Assembly: GCF_018390605.1 (NCBI RefSeq)
Contig: NZ_JAHBGD010000012.1
Span: 216,226 to 280,225 of the forward strand
Reading direction: 5' to 3'
Length of the DNA: 64,000 nucleotides
DNA from: Ancylobacter defluvii
Lineage (GTDB): Bacteria; Pseudomonadota; Alphaproteobacteria; Rhizobiales; Xanthobacteraceae
Shown here: in pieces, positions 17,048 through 25,209 of the stretch
How the letters are laid out: each line of letters starts with the position of its first letter
Position numbering within the stretch: position 1 is the stretch's first letter
Notes under the pieces: generated by a model
What the model was told of the DNA's origin: nothing
The model's input: only the letters and a program-made list of their open reading frames with translations
The model's database searches: none
Position numbers and translations under genes: made by a program

Positions 17048-17851
17048 ATGAGCACATCCGCCCCCATTCGCATCGGCATTGGCGGCTGGACCTTCGAACC
17101 GTGGCGCGGCAGCTTCTATCCCGACGGCCTCGCCCAGAAGCGCGAGCTGGAATACGCCGCCGGCAAGCTCACCGCCATCGAGGTCAACGGCACCTATTAC
17201 GGCTCGCAGAAGCCGGAGAGCTTCGCCCGATGGCATGACGAGACGCCGGAGGATTTCGTCTTCGCGCTGAAGGGCCCGCGCTTCGCCACCAATCGCCGGG
17301 TGCTGGCCGAGGCCGGCGGCTCCATCGAGAAGTTCGTCACCAGCGGCATCGCCGAGCTGAAGCACAAGCTCGGCCCGATCAACTGGCAGTTCATGGCGAC
17401 CAAGAAGTTCGACCCGGACGATTTCGCCGCCTTCCTCAGGCTGCTGCCGGCCTCGGTGGAGGGCCGCGCGCTGCGCCATGTCGTCGAGGTGCGGCACCCG
17501 AGCTTCGCCGACAAGGATTTCGTCGCGCTGGCCCGCGAGCACGGCGTCGGCATCGTCATTGCCGGCGACAGCGAGCACCCGCTGATCGCCGATCTCACCG
17601 CCCCCTTCGTCTATGCCCGCATCATGGGCACCGACGAGGCGCATCCCAAGGGCTATTCCGACGCCGAACTCGACAATTGGGCCGCCCGCGCCCGCCATTG
17701 GGCGGAAGGGCGCACCCCGCCGGATCTCGGCAACACGCTGCTCGCCGAGCCGGCGAAGCCGACGCCGCGCGAAACCTTCCTGTTCGTCATCAGCGGCTTC
17801 AAGCAGCGCAACCCGCACACCGCCATGGCCCTCATCGAGCGCCTGCGCTGA
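17048..17851 (+). CDS. DUF72 domain-containing protein
   Basis: A 267-residue protein of the YecE/DUF72 TIM-barrel-like family. The start IRIGIGGWTFEPWRGSFYPDGL is diagnostic, followed by IEVNGTYYGSQKPESFARW, FALKGPRFATNRRVL, VEVRHPSF and a late RIMGTDE segment. The family is widespread and of unknown activity, structurally close to sugar isomerases. GAGGA lies 8 bases before the ATG. It converges with the gene at 17871. Confidence 0.92.
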   Translation: MSTSAPIRIGIGGWTFEPWRGSFYPDGLAQKRELEYAAGKLTAIEVNGTYYGSQKPESFARWHDETPEDFVFALKGPRFATNRRVLAEAGGSIEKFVTSGIAELKHKLGPINWQFMATKKFDPDDFAAFLRLLPASVEGRALRHVVEVRHPSFADKDFVALAREHGVGIVIAGDSEHPLIADLTAPFVYARIMGTDEAHPKGYSDAELDNWAARARHWAEGRTPPDLGNTLLAEPAKPTPRETFLFVISGFKQRNPHTAMALIERLR

Positions 17852-17870
17852 CCGCCTGCGCCGGCGCGGC

Positions 17871-18590
17871 TCAGCGCAGCCGCAGCCGCACATAGTCGCC
17901 GCTGACCGCGAGCTGCGTCGGCGCCGCCGGGTCGTTCGCCAGCCCGGTGTCGACCAGCGCCGCCTTGGCATCCACCCGCCAGCCGGCCCCGTCCCCGGCG
18001 CCGAGTTCCACCGCCGCATCGAGCGAGCCGGCGGAGAAGCGCAGCGCGCGCGGCGCCGGCCACCCCACCGGCCTGCCGGCGAGATCGAGCCGCGCCCGCA
18101 GCGCCATCCCGCTCAGCTCCGCTGCCTCCACCGTGCCGGTCAGCGTCACGTCCCCCGCCCGCGTGCCGAGATCGAGCGCGCCGAAGCGCCCGTCGAGCCG
18201 CGCCTCCACCGCGTCGAGCCCGATCCGTACCGAGGCGCCCTCGGGCAGGCGGGCGGTCAGCTCCACCGTGCAGTCCGAGGCCTCGAAGGTCGAGGGCGTC
18301 ACCACCGTCACATGCAGCACGGTGCCCTCGACCCACATGCGGCTGTCGCTGCGGCAGTCATTATAGAACCAGCTCGAATACCAGCGGGAGAACCAGCCGG
18401 AGCGACGGGCGACCAGCCGCACCTCGGCCGGTCCGTCCGCGGCGGTCAGTTTCACCAGCGCGGCATCGCCGGCAATGTCGATCTCGGTTACCCCGGAAAG
18501 ATCGGGCCGCAATTCGCCGGCCGCGGCACCGGCCGGCCGGGCGAAGAGCAGCAGGAACAGCGCGAGGCAGGCGGCGGAGGAGAAGGTCAT
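17871..18590 (-). CDS. Exported protein of unknown function (adhesin/DUF4097-like beta fold)
   Basis: A 239-residue protein with a signal peptide (MTFSSAACLALFLLLFARPAGAAAG). The remainder is rich in alternating strands such as ELTARLPEGASVRIGLDAVEARLDGRFGALDLGTRAGDVTLTGTVE (written here as its description: repeated G-x-V/L-D-L-x-T-x-A-G-D-V turns). This resembles GIN/DUF4097-type beta-solenoid domains. Two cysteines (C in YNDCRSD and ASDCTVE) may form a periplasmic disulfide. ATG 18590 has AAGGA upstream. It is divergent from an AraC-type regulator, with a 32-bp palindrome between them. Confidence 0.7.
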   Translation of the reverse strand: MTFSSAACLALFLLLFARPAGAAAGELRPDLSGVTEIDIAGDAALVKLTAADGPAEVRLVARRSGWFSRWYSSWFYNDCRSDSRMWVEGTVLHVTVVTPSTFEASDCTVELTARLPEGASVRIGLDAVEARLDGRFGALDLGTRAGDVTLTGTVEAAELSGMALRARLDLAGRPVGWPAPRALRFSAGSLDAAVELGAGDGAGWRVDAKAALVDTGLANDPAAPTQLAVSGDYVRLRLR

Positions 18591-18655
18591 GGCGGAGCAT
18601 CCTTGCGGTTTTGCGATGCCGCACCCTGGCGTCCGCCCCTCGCGGCCGCGACCTC

Positions 18656-18687
18656 GATCGCGTTTCAGGTCGACCTGAGACGCGATC
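18656..18687. promoter_or_regulatory. 32-bp near-perfect palindrome between divergent genes
   Basis: The half-site GATCGCGTTTCAGGTC is matched by its reverse complement on the other side with one mismatch in 16. It sits in the 146-bp gap between the exported-protein gene (start 18590) and the AraC-type regulator gene (start 18737). Symmetry and position fit an operator read by a dimeric regulator controlling one or both genes. Confidence 0.55.
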
Positions 18688-18736
18688 CGGGCCACAACCG
18701 CGTCACCGCGCCCCGCCCGCCTGTGCCAAATCTCCG

Positions 18737-19867
18737 ATGATCTTCGTTCCCCTGCCCTTCGTCGTCGCCCTTCTGCTGGTTCTGCTGGCGATGCGCCTGC
18801 TGCGGCGCGGCGAGGAGGACGGCCGGCATCACCGCCTGTTCCTGGCGCTCATCGCCGCCTATGCGCTGCAATCGGTGCTGATCGGCCTGCGCTGGGGCTA
18901 TGACATCCGCGCCGTGCTGCCGCTCCAGGTGGTGGTGGCCAGCCTCATCGCCCCGCTGGCCTTCCTCGCCTTCCGCAGCCTCACCACCGCCGCGCCGGAG
19001 GCCGGCGCGCGGCCCGCCTTGCTGTGGCCGCATCTCCTCGTTCCGCCGCTCGCCGTGGCCGGGCTGGTGCTGTTCCGGCCCTCGCCGGTCGGGCCGGTGG
19101 TGGTGGCGCTGTTCCTTACCTATGGCGCCGCGCTGTTCTGGCTCGCCCGGCGCGGGCCGGACGGGCTCGTCTCCTCGCGGCTCGATGGCGCGCTGCGCTC
19201 CTATCGCGCGCTGGTCTTCACCGCCGCGGCGCTGGTCGGGTCGGCGATGGTGGACGTGGTGATCTCCTTCGATCTCGACTGGAGCGGCGGGCGCCACACG
19301 CCGCTGATCATCGCGCTGTTCAACATGGTGACGCTGCTGGCGCTCGGCGCCGCCGCCGCCGCCGCCGATGCCGGCGCCAGTCCCGCCGCGCCGCCGGCTC
19401 CCGTCCCGCGCGCTCCCGTCGAGGGGGACGCCATCCACGAGGCGCCGGTCACGCCGCCCCCGCTCGCCGCTCCCCCGGCGCCGGACGCACCCGGCGAGCC
19501 CGCCCTGCGCGACGAGGACCTGGCCGTCCTCGCCCGCCTCGACGCATTGATGGCCGAGCGCCGGCTCTACACCGATGTCGACCTCGATCTCGGCCGCCTC
19601 GCCCGCCGGCTGTCGCTGCCGGCGCGGCGGCTGTCGGAGGCGATCAACCGCATCCACGCCATGAGCGTGTCGCATTATGTGAACGGTCTGCGGGTCGCCG
19701 AGGCGCAGCGCCTACTGGCCGGGACCGAGTTGCCGGTGACGCGGGTGATGCTGGAGGCCGGCTTCCTCACCAAGTCGAACTTCAACCGCGAATTCCGCCG
19801 CCTCGCCGGCATGAGCCCGTCGGAATGGCGCGCCGCCCGTCGCACCGGCGCGGCTGAGCCCTCATAG
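18737..19867 (+). CDS. Membrane-anchored AraC-family transcriptional regulator
   Basis: A 376-residue protein. The N-terminal half (1-215) has about six or seven hydrophobic helices, starting MIFVPLPFVVALLLVLLAM. An Ala/Pro-rich linker (about 220-265) leads to an AraC-type HTH domain (about 275-370) containing DLGRLARRLSLPARRLSEAINR and TRVMLEAGFLTKSNFNREFRRLAGMSPSEWR. Such integral-membrane AraC proteins are known but the signal they sense is usually unidentified. The adjacent divergent exported protein may be its target or partner. Confidence 0.85.
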   Translation: MIFVPLPFVVALLLVLLAMRLLRRGEEDGRHHRLFLALIAAYALQSVLIGLRWGYDIRAVLPLQVVVASLIAPLAFLAFRSLTTAAPEAGARPALLWPHLLVPPLAVAGLVLFRPSPVGPVVVALFLTYGAALFWLARRGPDGLVSSRLDGALRSYRALVFTAAALVGSAMVDVVISFDLDWSGGRHTPLIIALFNMVTLLALGAAAAAADAGASPAAPPAPVPRAPVEGDAIHEAPVTPPPLAAPPAPDAPGEPALRDEDLAVLARLDALMAERRLYTDVDLDLGRLARRLSLPARRLSEAINRIHAMSVSHYVNGLRVAEAQRLLAGTELPVTRVMLEAGFLTKSNFNREFRRLAGMSPSEWRAARRTGAAEPS

Positions 19868-19893
19868 GGGGCCCAACCGAAGGCCGGTCGCGC

Positions 19894-20331
19894 TCAGCCC
19901 TTATAGGCGACCAGCACCGCCCCGCCGGCGATCAGCGCCACGCCGAGCCAGTTCGGCCCGGAGAGCTTCTCGCCGAGGAAGATCACCCCGAACACCGCCA
20001 CCAGCACCACCGAGAGCTTGTCCACCGGCGCCACCCGCGCGGCGTCGCCGATCCTGAGCGCGCGGAAATAGCATACCCAGCTCAGCCCGGTCGCCAGCCC
20101 GGACAGCACCAGGAACAGCCCCGAGCGCGGCGAGATCGACGTGATCGCCTGCCAGCCACCCGAGGCGGTGAGGATCAGGCTGATGGCGGCGAGGATCACC
20201 AGCGTGCGGATGAAGGTGGCGAAGTCGGCGCCGACATTCTCCACCCCGATCTTGCCGAAGATGGCGGTGAGCGCGGCGAAGCCCGCCGAAAGCACCGCCC
20301 AGAACAGCCAGGATTCCAGCGGCGTGTTCAT
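19894..20331 (-). CDS. Single-repeat EamA/DMT transporter
   Basis: A 145-residue inner-membrane protein with five hydrophobic segments, corresponding to one EamA repeat (half the usual ten-helix DMT transporter). The motif RIGDAARVAPVDKLSVVLVAVFGVIFLGEKL is the conserved EamA end (given here only to identify it: PVDKLSVVL and FLGEKLS are the key words). Such half-size proteins normally dimerise. Substrate unknown. It is divergent from gbcA across a 267-bp gap. Confidence 0.88.
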   Translation of the reverse strand: MNTPLESWLFWAVLSAGFAALTAIFGKIGVENVGADFATFIRTLVILAAISLILTASGGWQAITSISPRSGLFLVLSGLATGLSWVCYFRALRIGDAARVAPVDKLSVVLVAVFGVIFLGEKLSGPNWLGVALIAGGAVLVAYKG

Positions 20332-20598
20332 GCGCCGGCCCGCCCTGCGGCGCGCCATCCCAGGGCGATCCGTCCTGCGGCATCCTCTGCGCCTGCCCAA
20401 AATACCGCCTTGCTCATCATCATCCCCGCGAATGTCGCTTAAAGGAAAATAGCCGTCGCAAATGTGAAAGTCAGCAGCCGCGCTCCGTCGAACAATTCCA
20501 ATCCGACGGCAGCTGCCGCGCCAGGCTGCGCGGTCGGGTGCCGGCGCCGGGCAAACGGGAAGCCATGCGCGTTCTGCCGAGGACGAGGGAGAGTTGCG

Positions 20599-21858
20599 AT
20601 GCTCGATTCCACCGATACGCCGCTGAAAGCCCTGCTGCGCCGGCGCAAGCCCGGCCACAGCCTCGAGGCTCCCTTCTACACCAGCCCGGAGATCTTCAAG
20701 GCCGATCTCAATGTGATTTTCGGCCATCACTGGATCTTCGTCGGCGTCGAGCCGGACATTCCCGAGCCCGGCGATGCCATGACCATCGAGATCGGCACCG
20801 CCTCGGTGATCATCGCCCGCGACGACGACATGAATGTCTGCGCCTTCCACAATGTGTGCCGCCATCGTGGCGCCCGGCTGGTGCTGGATTACAAGACCAC
20901 GGTCGGCAACCTCGTCTGCCGCTACCATTCCTGGACCTACGGCCTCGACGGCAAGCTGCTGTTCGCCGAGCATATGGGCGGCGATTTCGATCCGTCCTGC
21001 CACGGCCTGAAGCCCGTGCATGTGCGCTCGCTGGAAGGGCTGATCTTCATCTGCCTCAGCGACGACCCGCCGGCGGATTTCGACGTGATGGCGGCGAAGA
21101 TGGCGCCCTATCTCGCCCCGCATGACCTGAAGAACGCCAAGGTGGCCTTCGAGAAGGACATCATCGAGCCCGGCAACTGGAAGCTCACCATGGAGAACAA
21201 CCGCGAGTGCTATCATTGCGCGGGCAACCATCCCGAGCTCACCGTGCCCTTGTTCGCCTATGGCTTCGGCTTCGCGCCGGAAGAGCTCGACGAGCACGGT
21301 CTCAAGGAGGCCGAGGATTACGCCCAGCTCATCACCTCCTCGCATCGCGAATGGGAGAGCTGCGGCTTCCCCTCGACGATGATGGAGCATCTCGACGACA
21401 TGATCACCGGCTTCCGCACCGAGCGCCTGCCGCTGGCCGGCGACGGCGAGAGCCACACCGGCGACACCAAGGCCGCCTGCAGGAAGCTGCTCGGCAAGAT
21501 CAACGATCCCCGGCACGGCGCGCTGCATTTCTGGACCCAGCCGAATTCGTGGCACCATTTCATGTCCGACCATGCGGTGGTGTTCTCGGTGCTGCCGCTC
21601 GACGCCGAGCGCTCGCTCCTGCGCACCAAATGGCTGGTGCACAAGGACGCGGTGGAAGGCGTCGATTACGACGTCGAGAACCTCGTCGCGGTGTGGGACG
21701 CCACCAACGACCAGGATTCGACGCTGGTCGGCTATTGCCAGGAGGGCGCGCGCTCGCCGGCCTATGAGCCCGGCCCCTATTCGCCGCACACCGAGATGCT
21801 CGTGGACAAGTTCTGCAACTGGTACATCGGCCGCATGGCCGACCATATCGGGCGGTGA
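20599..21858 (+). CDS. gbcA: Glycine betaine monooxygenase, Rieske oxygenase subunit
   Basis: A 419-residue aromatic-ring-hydroxylating-type oxygenase. The Rieske 2Fe-2S ligands are Cys87, His89, Cys107 and His110 (CRH and CRYH). The mononuclear iron region NNRECYHCAGNHPEL gives His206 and His211 with Glu203 nearby. With the reductase GbcB it demethylates glycine betaine to dimethylglycine, releasing formaldehyde (GbcAB family knowledge). Assignment rests on family features plus the neighbouring gbcB, dgcAB and soxBDAG. AGGGAGAG precedes ATG 20599. A repeat element of about 200 bp separates it from gbcB. Confidence 0.9.
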   Translation: MLDSTDTPLKALLRRRKPGHSLEAPFYTSPEIFKADLNVIFGHHWIFVGVEPDIPEPGDAMTIEIGTASVIIARDDDMNVCAFHNVCRHRGARLVLDYKTTVGNLVCRYHSWTYGLDGKLLFAEHMGGDFDPSCHGLKPVHVRSLEGLIFICLSDDPPADFDVMAAKMAPYLAPHDLKNAKVAFEKDIIEPGNWKLTMENNRECYHCAGNHPELTVPLFAYGFGFAPEELDEHGLKEAEDYAQLITSSHREWESCGFPSTMMEHLDDMITGFRTERLPLAGDGESHTGDTKAACRKLLGKINDPRHGALHFWTQPNSWHHFMSDHAVVFSVLPLDAERSLLRTKWLVHKDAVEGVDYDVENLVAVWDATNDQDSTLVGYCQEGARSPAYEPGPYSPHTEMLVDKFCNWYIGRMADHIGR

Positions 21859-21879
21859 GACGGCTGAGCCCTACGGTTC

Positions 21880-22080
21880 TCACTCCCGCTCTCCCACCGG
21901 GGAGAGGTCGTCCGCTGCGGCGAGGACCCGCCGTCCTCATGTCAGAGCCGGCACCTTGCTTTCCCTCTCCCCGTTGGGGAGAGGTGGCCCGCGAAGCGGG
22001 TCGGTGAGGGGCGGCACCATCGGGAAGCGTCGAAGCCCCCTCACCCCATCCCTCCCCCGGTGGGGAGAGGGGCTACATCT
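21880..22080. repeat. CTCTCCCC-type intergenic repeat between gbcA and gbcB
   Basis: A composite of at least three GGGGAGAG/CTCTCCCC units, including GGGGAGAGGTGGCCCGCGAA and GTCGGTGAGGGG and a closing CCCCCTCACCCCATCCCTCC. It is the same family as at 11290 and 59350 and splits the gbcA-gbcB transcription unit. Confidence 0.85.
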
Positions 22081-22110
22081 GAAATCCGCCGAGCGAGGAT
22101 CCCGCAGCCG

Positions 22111-23268
22111 ATGAACGCCCCGACATCCATCCCCTCGCCCGACCCCGCCGCTGCGCGGTTCGCCCCCTCGCTCCCCGAATGGAACCCGGAGGCTGACGAC
22201 GCCCTCATCGTGCGCGCCATCCGCGACGAGACCCCGGATGTGAAGACCTTCGTGCTCGCCCCGCGCAGCCCTTGCGTCTTCCGCTACGCCCCCGGCCAGT
22301 TCCTGACGCTGGAGCTGGAGATCGGCGGCGAGACCATAAACCGCTGCTACACCATCGCCTCCGCCCCCACCCGGCCGCACACCCTGTCCATCACCGTGAA
22401 GCGGGTGCCGGGCGGGCCGGTGTCGAACTTCCTGCACGACCATATCAAGGTCGGCTCGGTGATCCGCGCCGTCGGGCCGATGGGGGATTTCTCCTGCCTG
22501 ATGCAGGGCACGCCGGGCGCGACGCCCAAATATCTGTTCCTGTCCGGCGGCTCCGGCATCACCCCGCTGATGTCGATGGCGCGGACCTTCCACGATCTCG
22601 CCGAGCCGCGCTACCTCGTCTTCGTCCATGCCGCCCGCTCGCCGGTGGACATCGTCTTCCGCGCCGAGCTGGAGCTGATGGCCCGCAACCAGCCCGGCCA
22701 TTTCCGCTTCGCCCCCATCTGCGAGGCCGATAGCCCGTTCGAGCCGTGGCATGGCCTGCGCGGCCGGCTCAATCTCGGCCTGCTCAACCACATCGCCCCG
22801 GACTACAAGCAGCGCGAGATCTTCGTTTGCGGCCCCTCGCCCTTCATGGCGGCCGTGCGGGAGATGCTGAAGACCGCCGGCTTCGACATGGCCCGCCATC
22901 ACGAGGAGAGCTTCGATTTCGCCGAGCTGGCGGCGGCCGAGCCGGACGTGGCCGCCGAGGTGATCGAGGCGGAGGCGGCCGCCAAGGCGGCGGAGCCGGA
23001 GGTCGCGACCTACACCGTCACCTTCGCCAAGCAGAATCGCAGCATCGAGTGCCGCTCCGACATGTTCGTGCTCGATGCCGCTCGCCGGAACGGGGTGCGC
23101 CTGCCCTCCTCCTGCTCGAAGGGGCTGTGCGGCACCTGCAAGTCGAAGCTGGTGTCGGGCACCGTCGACATGAAGCATGGCGGCGGCATCCGCCAGCGCG
23201 AAATCGATGCCGGCATGGCGCTGCTGTGCTGCTCCAGGCCGACCTCCGACCTGGTGGTGGATCGCTGA
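22111..23268 (+). CDS. gbcB: Glycine betaine monooxygenase, reductase subunit
   Basis: A 385-residue flavoprotein reductase. The FAD/NAD(P)H ferredoxin-reductase module is at about 30-270 (RYAPGQFLTLEL, NRCYTIASAPT, LFLSGGSGITPLMSMA, VCGPSPFM). A charged Glu/Ala-rich linker (about 270-290) leads to a plant-type 2Fe-2S domain at about 295-385 with CSKGLCGTCKSKL and the fourth cysteine in LLCCSRP. It passes electrons from NAD(P)H to GbcA. Its 3' end converges with the hypothetical gene at 23339 across a perfect hairpin. Confidence 0.9.
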   Translation: MNAPTSIPSPDPAAARFAPSLPEWNPEADDALIVRAIRDETPDVKTFVLAPRSPCVFRYAPGQFLTLELEIGGETINRCYTIASAPTRPHTLSITVKRVPGGPVSNFLHDHIKVGSVIRAVGPMGDFSCLMQGTPGATPKYLFLSGGSGITPLMSMARTFHDLAEPRYLVFVHAARSPVDIVFRAELELMARNQPGHFRFAPICEADSPFEPWHGLRGRLNLGLLNHIAPDYKQREIFVCGPSPFMAAVREMLKTAGFDMARHHEESFDFAELAAAEPDVAAEVIEAEAAAKAAEPEVATYTVTFAKQNRSIECRSDMFVLDAARRNGVRLPSSCSKGLCGTCKSKLVSGTVDMKHGGGIRQREIDAGMALLCCSRPTSDLVVDR

Positions 23269-23304
23269 CCGGCGCGCCGATCGGCGTCACTGCACGAAAA
23301 GGCC

Positions 23305-23331
23305 GATCGGACCGCTAAAATCGGTCCGATC
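23305..23331. terminator. Bidirectional hairpin between gbcB and a convergent gene
   Basis: A perfect 10-bp stem, GATCGGACCG with CGGTCCGATC, around CTAAAAT. It lies between two convergent stops (23268 and 23339). Confidence 0.6.
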
Positions 23332-23338
23332 ATACACC

Positions 23339-23977
23339 TCACTGCACCGACGCCGATCCCGGCCGCACCAGGCCGGTGGCGAAATCGGAGGCACCTTCGA
23401 CGGCCTTCTTCATGGTCCCGACAGCCTCGGAACCCGCCGACACCGCCGCGGCGCGCGCCCGGTCGATCATCTCCATGCCGTCTTCCCATTTCGGAAGCGA
23501 AAACAATGAGTTGCTCTCCTGGGAGGCCGGCGTCTCCACCACCTGGTAAGCCGGTGCCGGAGCCGTGGCATCGGTGTAGTTGGTGCGCTCGATCAGCGGA
23601 TCCCGGCTGTCGCAGGCCTCGGCACAGCGGTCGAAGCGCTCCACGCCCTGCGGCAGGGCAGCGGCTGCCGTTTGCCGCGAATTATCGTCAACCTTATGAT
23701 TTGACGCTGTTTTTTCCGCAGATGGCGGCGCGTAGACCGTACCGGGTTCGATGGCGCGGACATAAATCGGTGCCGGATGGCCGCCACGCGCGGCGGGCGC
23801 CGGCTCGGCCGGCGGTGGCAGGATGACCCGCGCCACCGGCTGGGCAGCCGGGGTATCGACGGTCGAAATCGCCGTTCGCATCAGTACCGTGCTGCCGGCC
23901 GTCACCGCCAGGGCGAAGCCGAACGGCAGCGCCGCACGACGCACCCAGCCCTTAAAACCAAAGAAAGACAATGACAT
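23339..23977 (-). CDS. Hypothetical membrane-anchored periplasmic protein
   Basis: 212 residues from ATG 23977. One N-terminal transmembrane segment (about 14-33, AALPFGFALAVTAGSTVLM) is followed by a Pro/Ala-rich stretch, a region with two cysteines (DRCAEACDSRDP) and an amphipathic C-terminus (EMIDRARAAAVSAGSEAVGTMKKAVEG). I recognise no domain. It lies alone on the minus strand inside the betaine island, between gbcB and a GATR gene, and the region around its start is less GC-rich than its neighbours. A weak GGGA lies before the start. Confidence 0.6.
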   Translation of the reverse strand: MSLSFFGFKGWVRRAALPFGFALAVTAGSTVLMRTAISTVDTPAAQPVARVILPPPAEPAPAARGGHPAPIYVRAIEPGTVYAPPSAEKTASNHKVDDNSRQTAAAALPQGVERFDRCAEACDSRDPLIERTNYTDATAPAPAYQVVETPASQESNSLFSLPKWEDGMEMIDRARAAAVSAGSEAVGTMKKAVEGASDFATGLVRPGSASVQ

Positions 23978-24138
23978 GGCAATATCCCACGCGACGATAA
24001 AACCCCGCCCCCCTATTGATCGCACCTGTCGGGACTTTTTTGCGGCGGCTTTCTTGCCTCCTCATGTCGAGGAATGGGAATTTTGACAGCAGCCCACCCA
24101 AGGGCATCGTTCAAGGGCATCGTTCAGGAGGCGGCCGC

Positions 24139-25137
24139 ATGCGCCCGGTCTTCGATCTCGCCAGCATCGCCTCGGTAGGGTTTCTCACCCTGCCGAACCA
24201 TTCCATGGTGGCGACCGTCAATGCGCTCGAAGCGCTGCGCATGACGAATTATGTATCTGAATCAAATGTTTATTCCTGGTCGGTCCTGACGCCCGAGGCC
24301 GTGGCGGTGGAGGCCAGCAACGGCCTGACCCTCGCTCCGGCGCGCCCGCTGGCAGAAGCGAGGGCGCTCGATCTGCTGCTGGTGTGCGGCGGCATCGACA
24401 TCCGTCACGCCGCCTCGCCGGCCGTCATCGATGCGTTGCGGCGTCACGCCCGGCGCGGCACCGCGCTCGGCGCCCTGTGCACCGGCAGCTTCGTGCTCGC
24501 CGAAGCCGGCCTGCTCGACCATCGGCGCTGCGCCATCCACTGGGAGAATCTCGCGGCAATTCGTGAGGAATTCCAGCACGTTGACTTCATAGAGGCGCCT
24601 TTTTCCATTGATGGCGATCGTCTCACATGCACCGGCGGCGTCGCCCCGATGCGCATGATGCTGGCACTGATCGCCGCCCGCTGCGGCCGCGACCTCGCCG
24701 ATCGGGTGGCGGAACAGTTCATCCTCGAGCCCGGCACACCGGCCCGCCGCCCTTCTGCCCGCCCGCGCCCCGCTTTGCCCGACCCCACCCTCGCCCGCGC
24801 CGTGCGCCTCATGCAGGCGACACTGGAGAATCCCCCGGGTATCGCCGCCATTTCCCGCCGCATCGAGGTTTCTCCGCGCCAGCTCGAACGGCTGTTCCGC
24901 CAGCATCTCGATGTGACGCCTACCGCCTATCATCTCGGCTTGCGCCTTGATCGCGCTCGCGAATTGCTGCGTTTATCGACACGGCCGGTCACCGATATCG
25001 GCCTCGCCTGCGGCTTTCGCTCGGCGGCGCATTTCTCCACCGCCTATGCACGGCGCTTCGGCCGGCCGCCGCGCGCGGAGCGGGCCGCCGCCGATCTCGG
25101 CGCACTCCCTATGGCGTGGGGCGGGCAAAGGGATTAA
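24139..25137 (+). CDS. Second GlxA-family (GATR) AraC-type regulator
   Basis: A 332-residue regulator with the same plan as the protein at 15141: a DJ-1/PfpI-like domain (about 10-190; LGALCTGSFVLAEAGLLDHRR) then an AraC HTH pair (about 225-325; AAISRRIEVSPRQLERLFR and DIGLACGFRSAAHFSTAYARRFGRPP). ATG 24139 has AGGAGG 7 bases upstream, an excellent start. It is a candidate GbdR- or SouR-like activator; which of the two GATRs senses which metabolite cannot be decided. A 13-bp tandem duplication (AAGGGCATCGTTC twice, about 24100-24125) lies just upstream of the Shine-Dalgarno. Confidence 0.88.
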   Translation: MRPVFDLASIASVGFLTLPNHSMVATVNALEALRMTNYVSESNVYSWSVLTPEAVAVEASNGLTLAPARPLAEARALDLLLVCGGIDIRHAASPAVIDALRRHARRGTALGALCTGSFVLAEAGLLDHRRCAIHWENLAAIREEFQHVDFIEAPFSIDGDRLTCTGGVAPMRMMLALIAARCGRDLADRVAEQFILEPGTPARRPSARPRPALPDPTLARAVRLMQATLENPPGIAAISRRIEVSPRQLERLFRQHLDVTPTAYHLGLRLDRARELLRLSTRPVTDIGLACGFRSAAHFSTAYARRFGRPPRAERAAADLGALPMAWGGQRD

Positions 25138-25209
25138 GTGCAGATGAGGTGGGTTTTCCGCCGGCGTTCCCGTTTCTGTTGGACGCGGCCATCGCCGCGC
25201 TGATCGCTG

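Noticed and set aside
20464-20598. Longer N-terminus for gbcA
   Set aside because: The in-frame extension has no homology character, and AGGGAGAG sits directly before the ATG at 20599.
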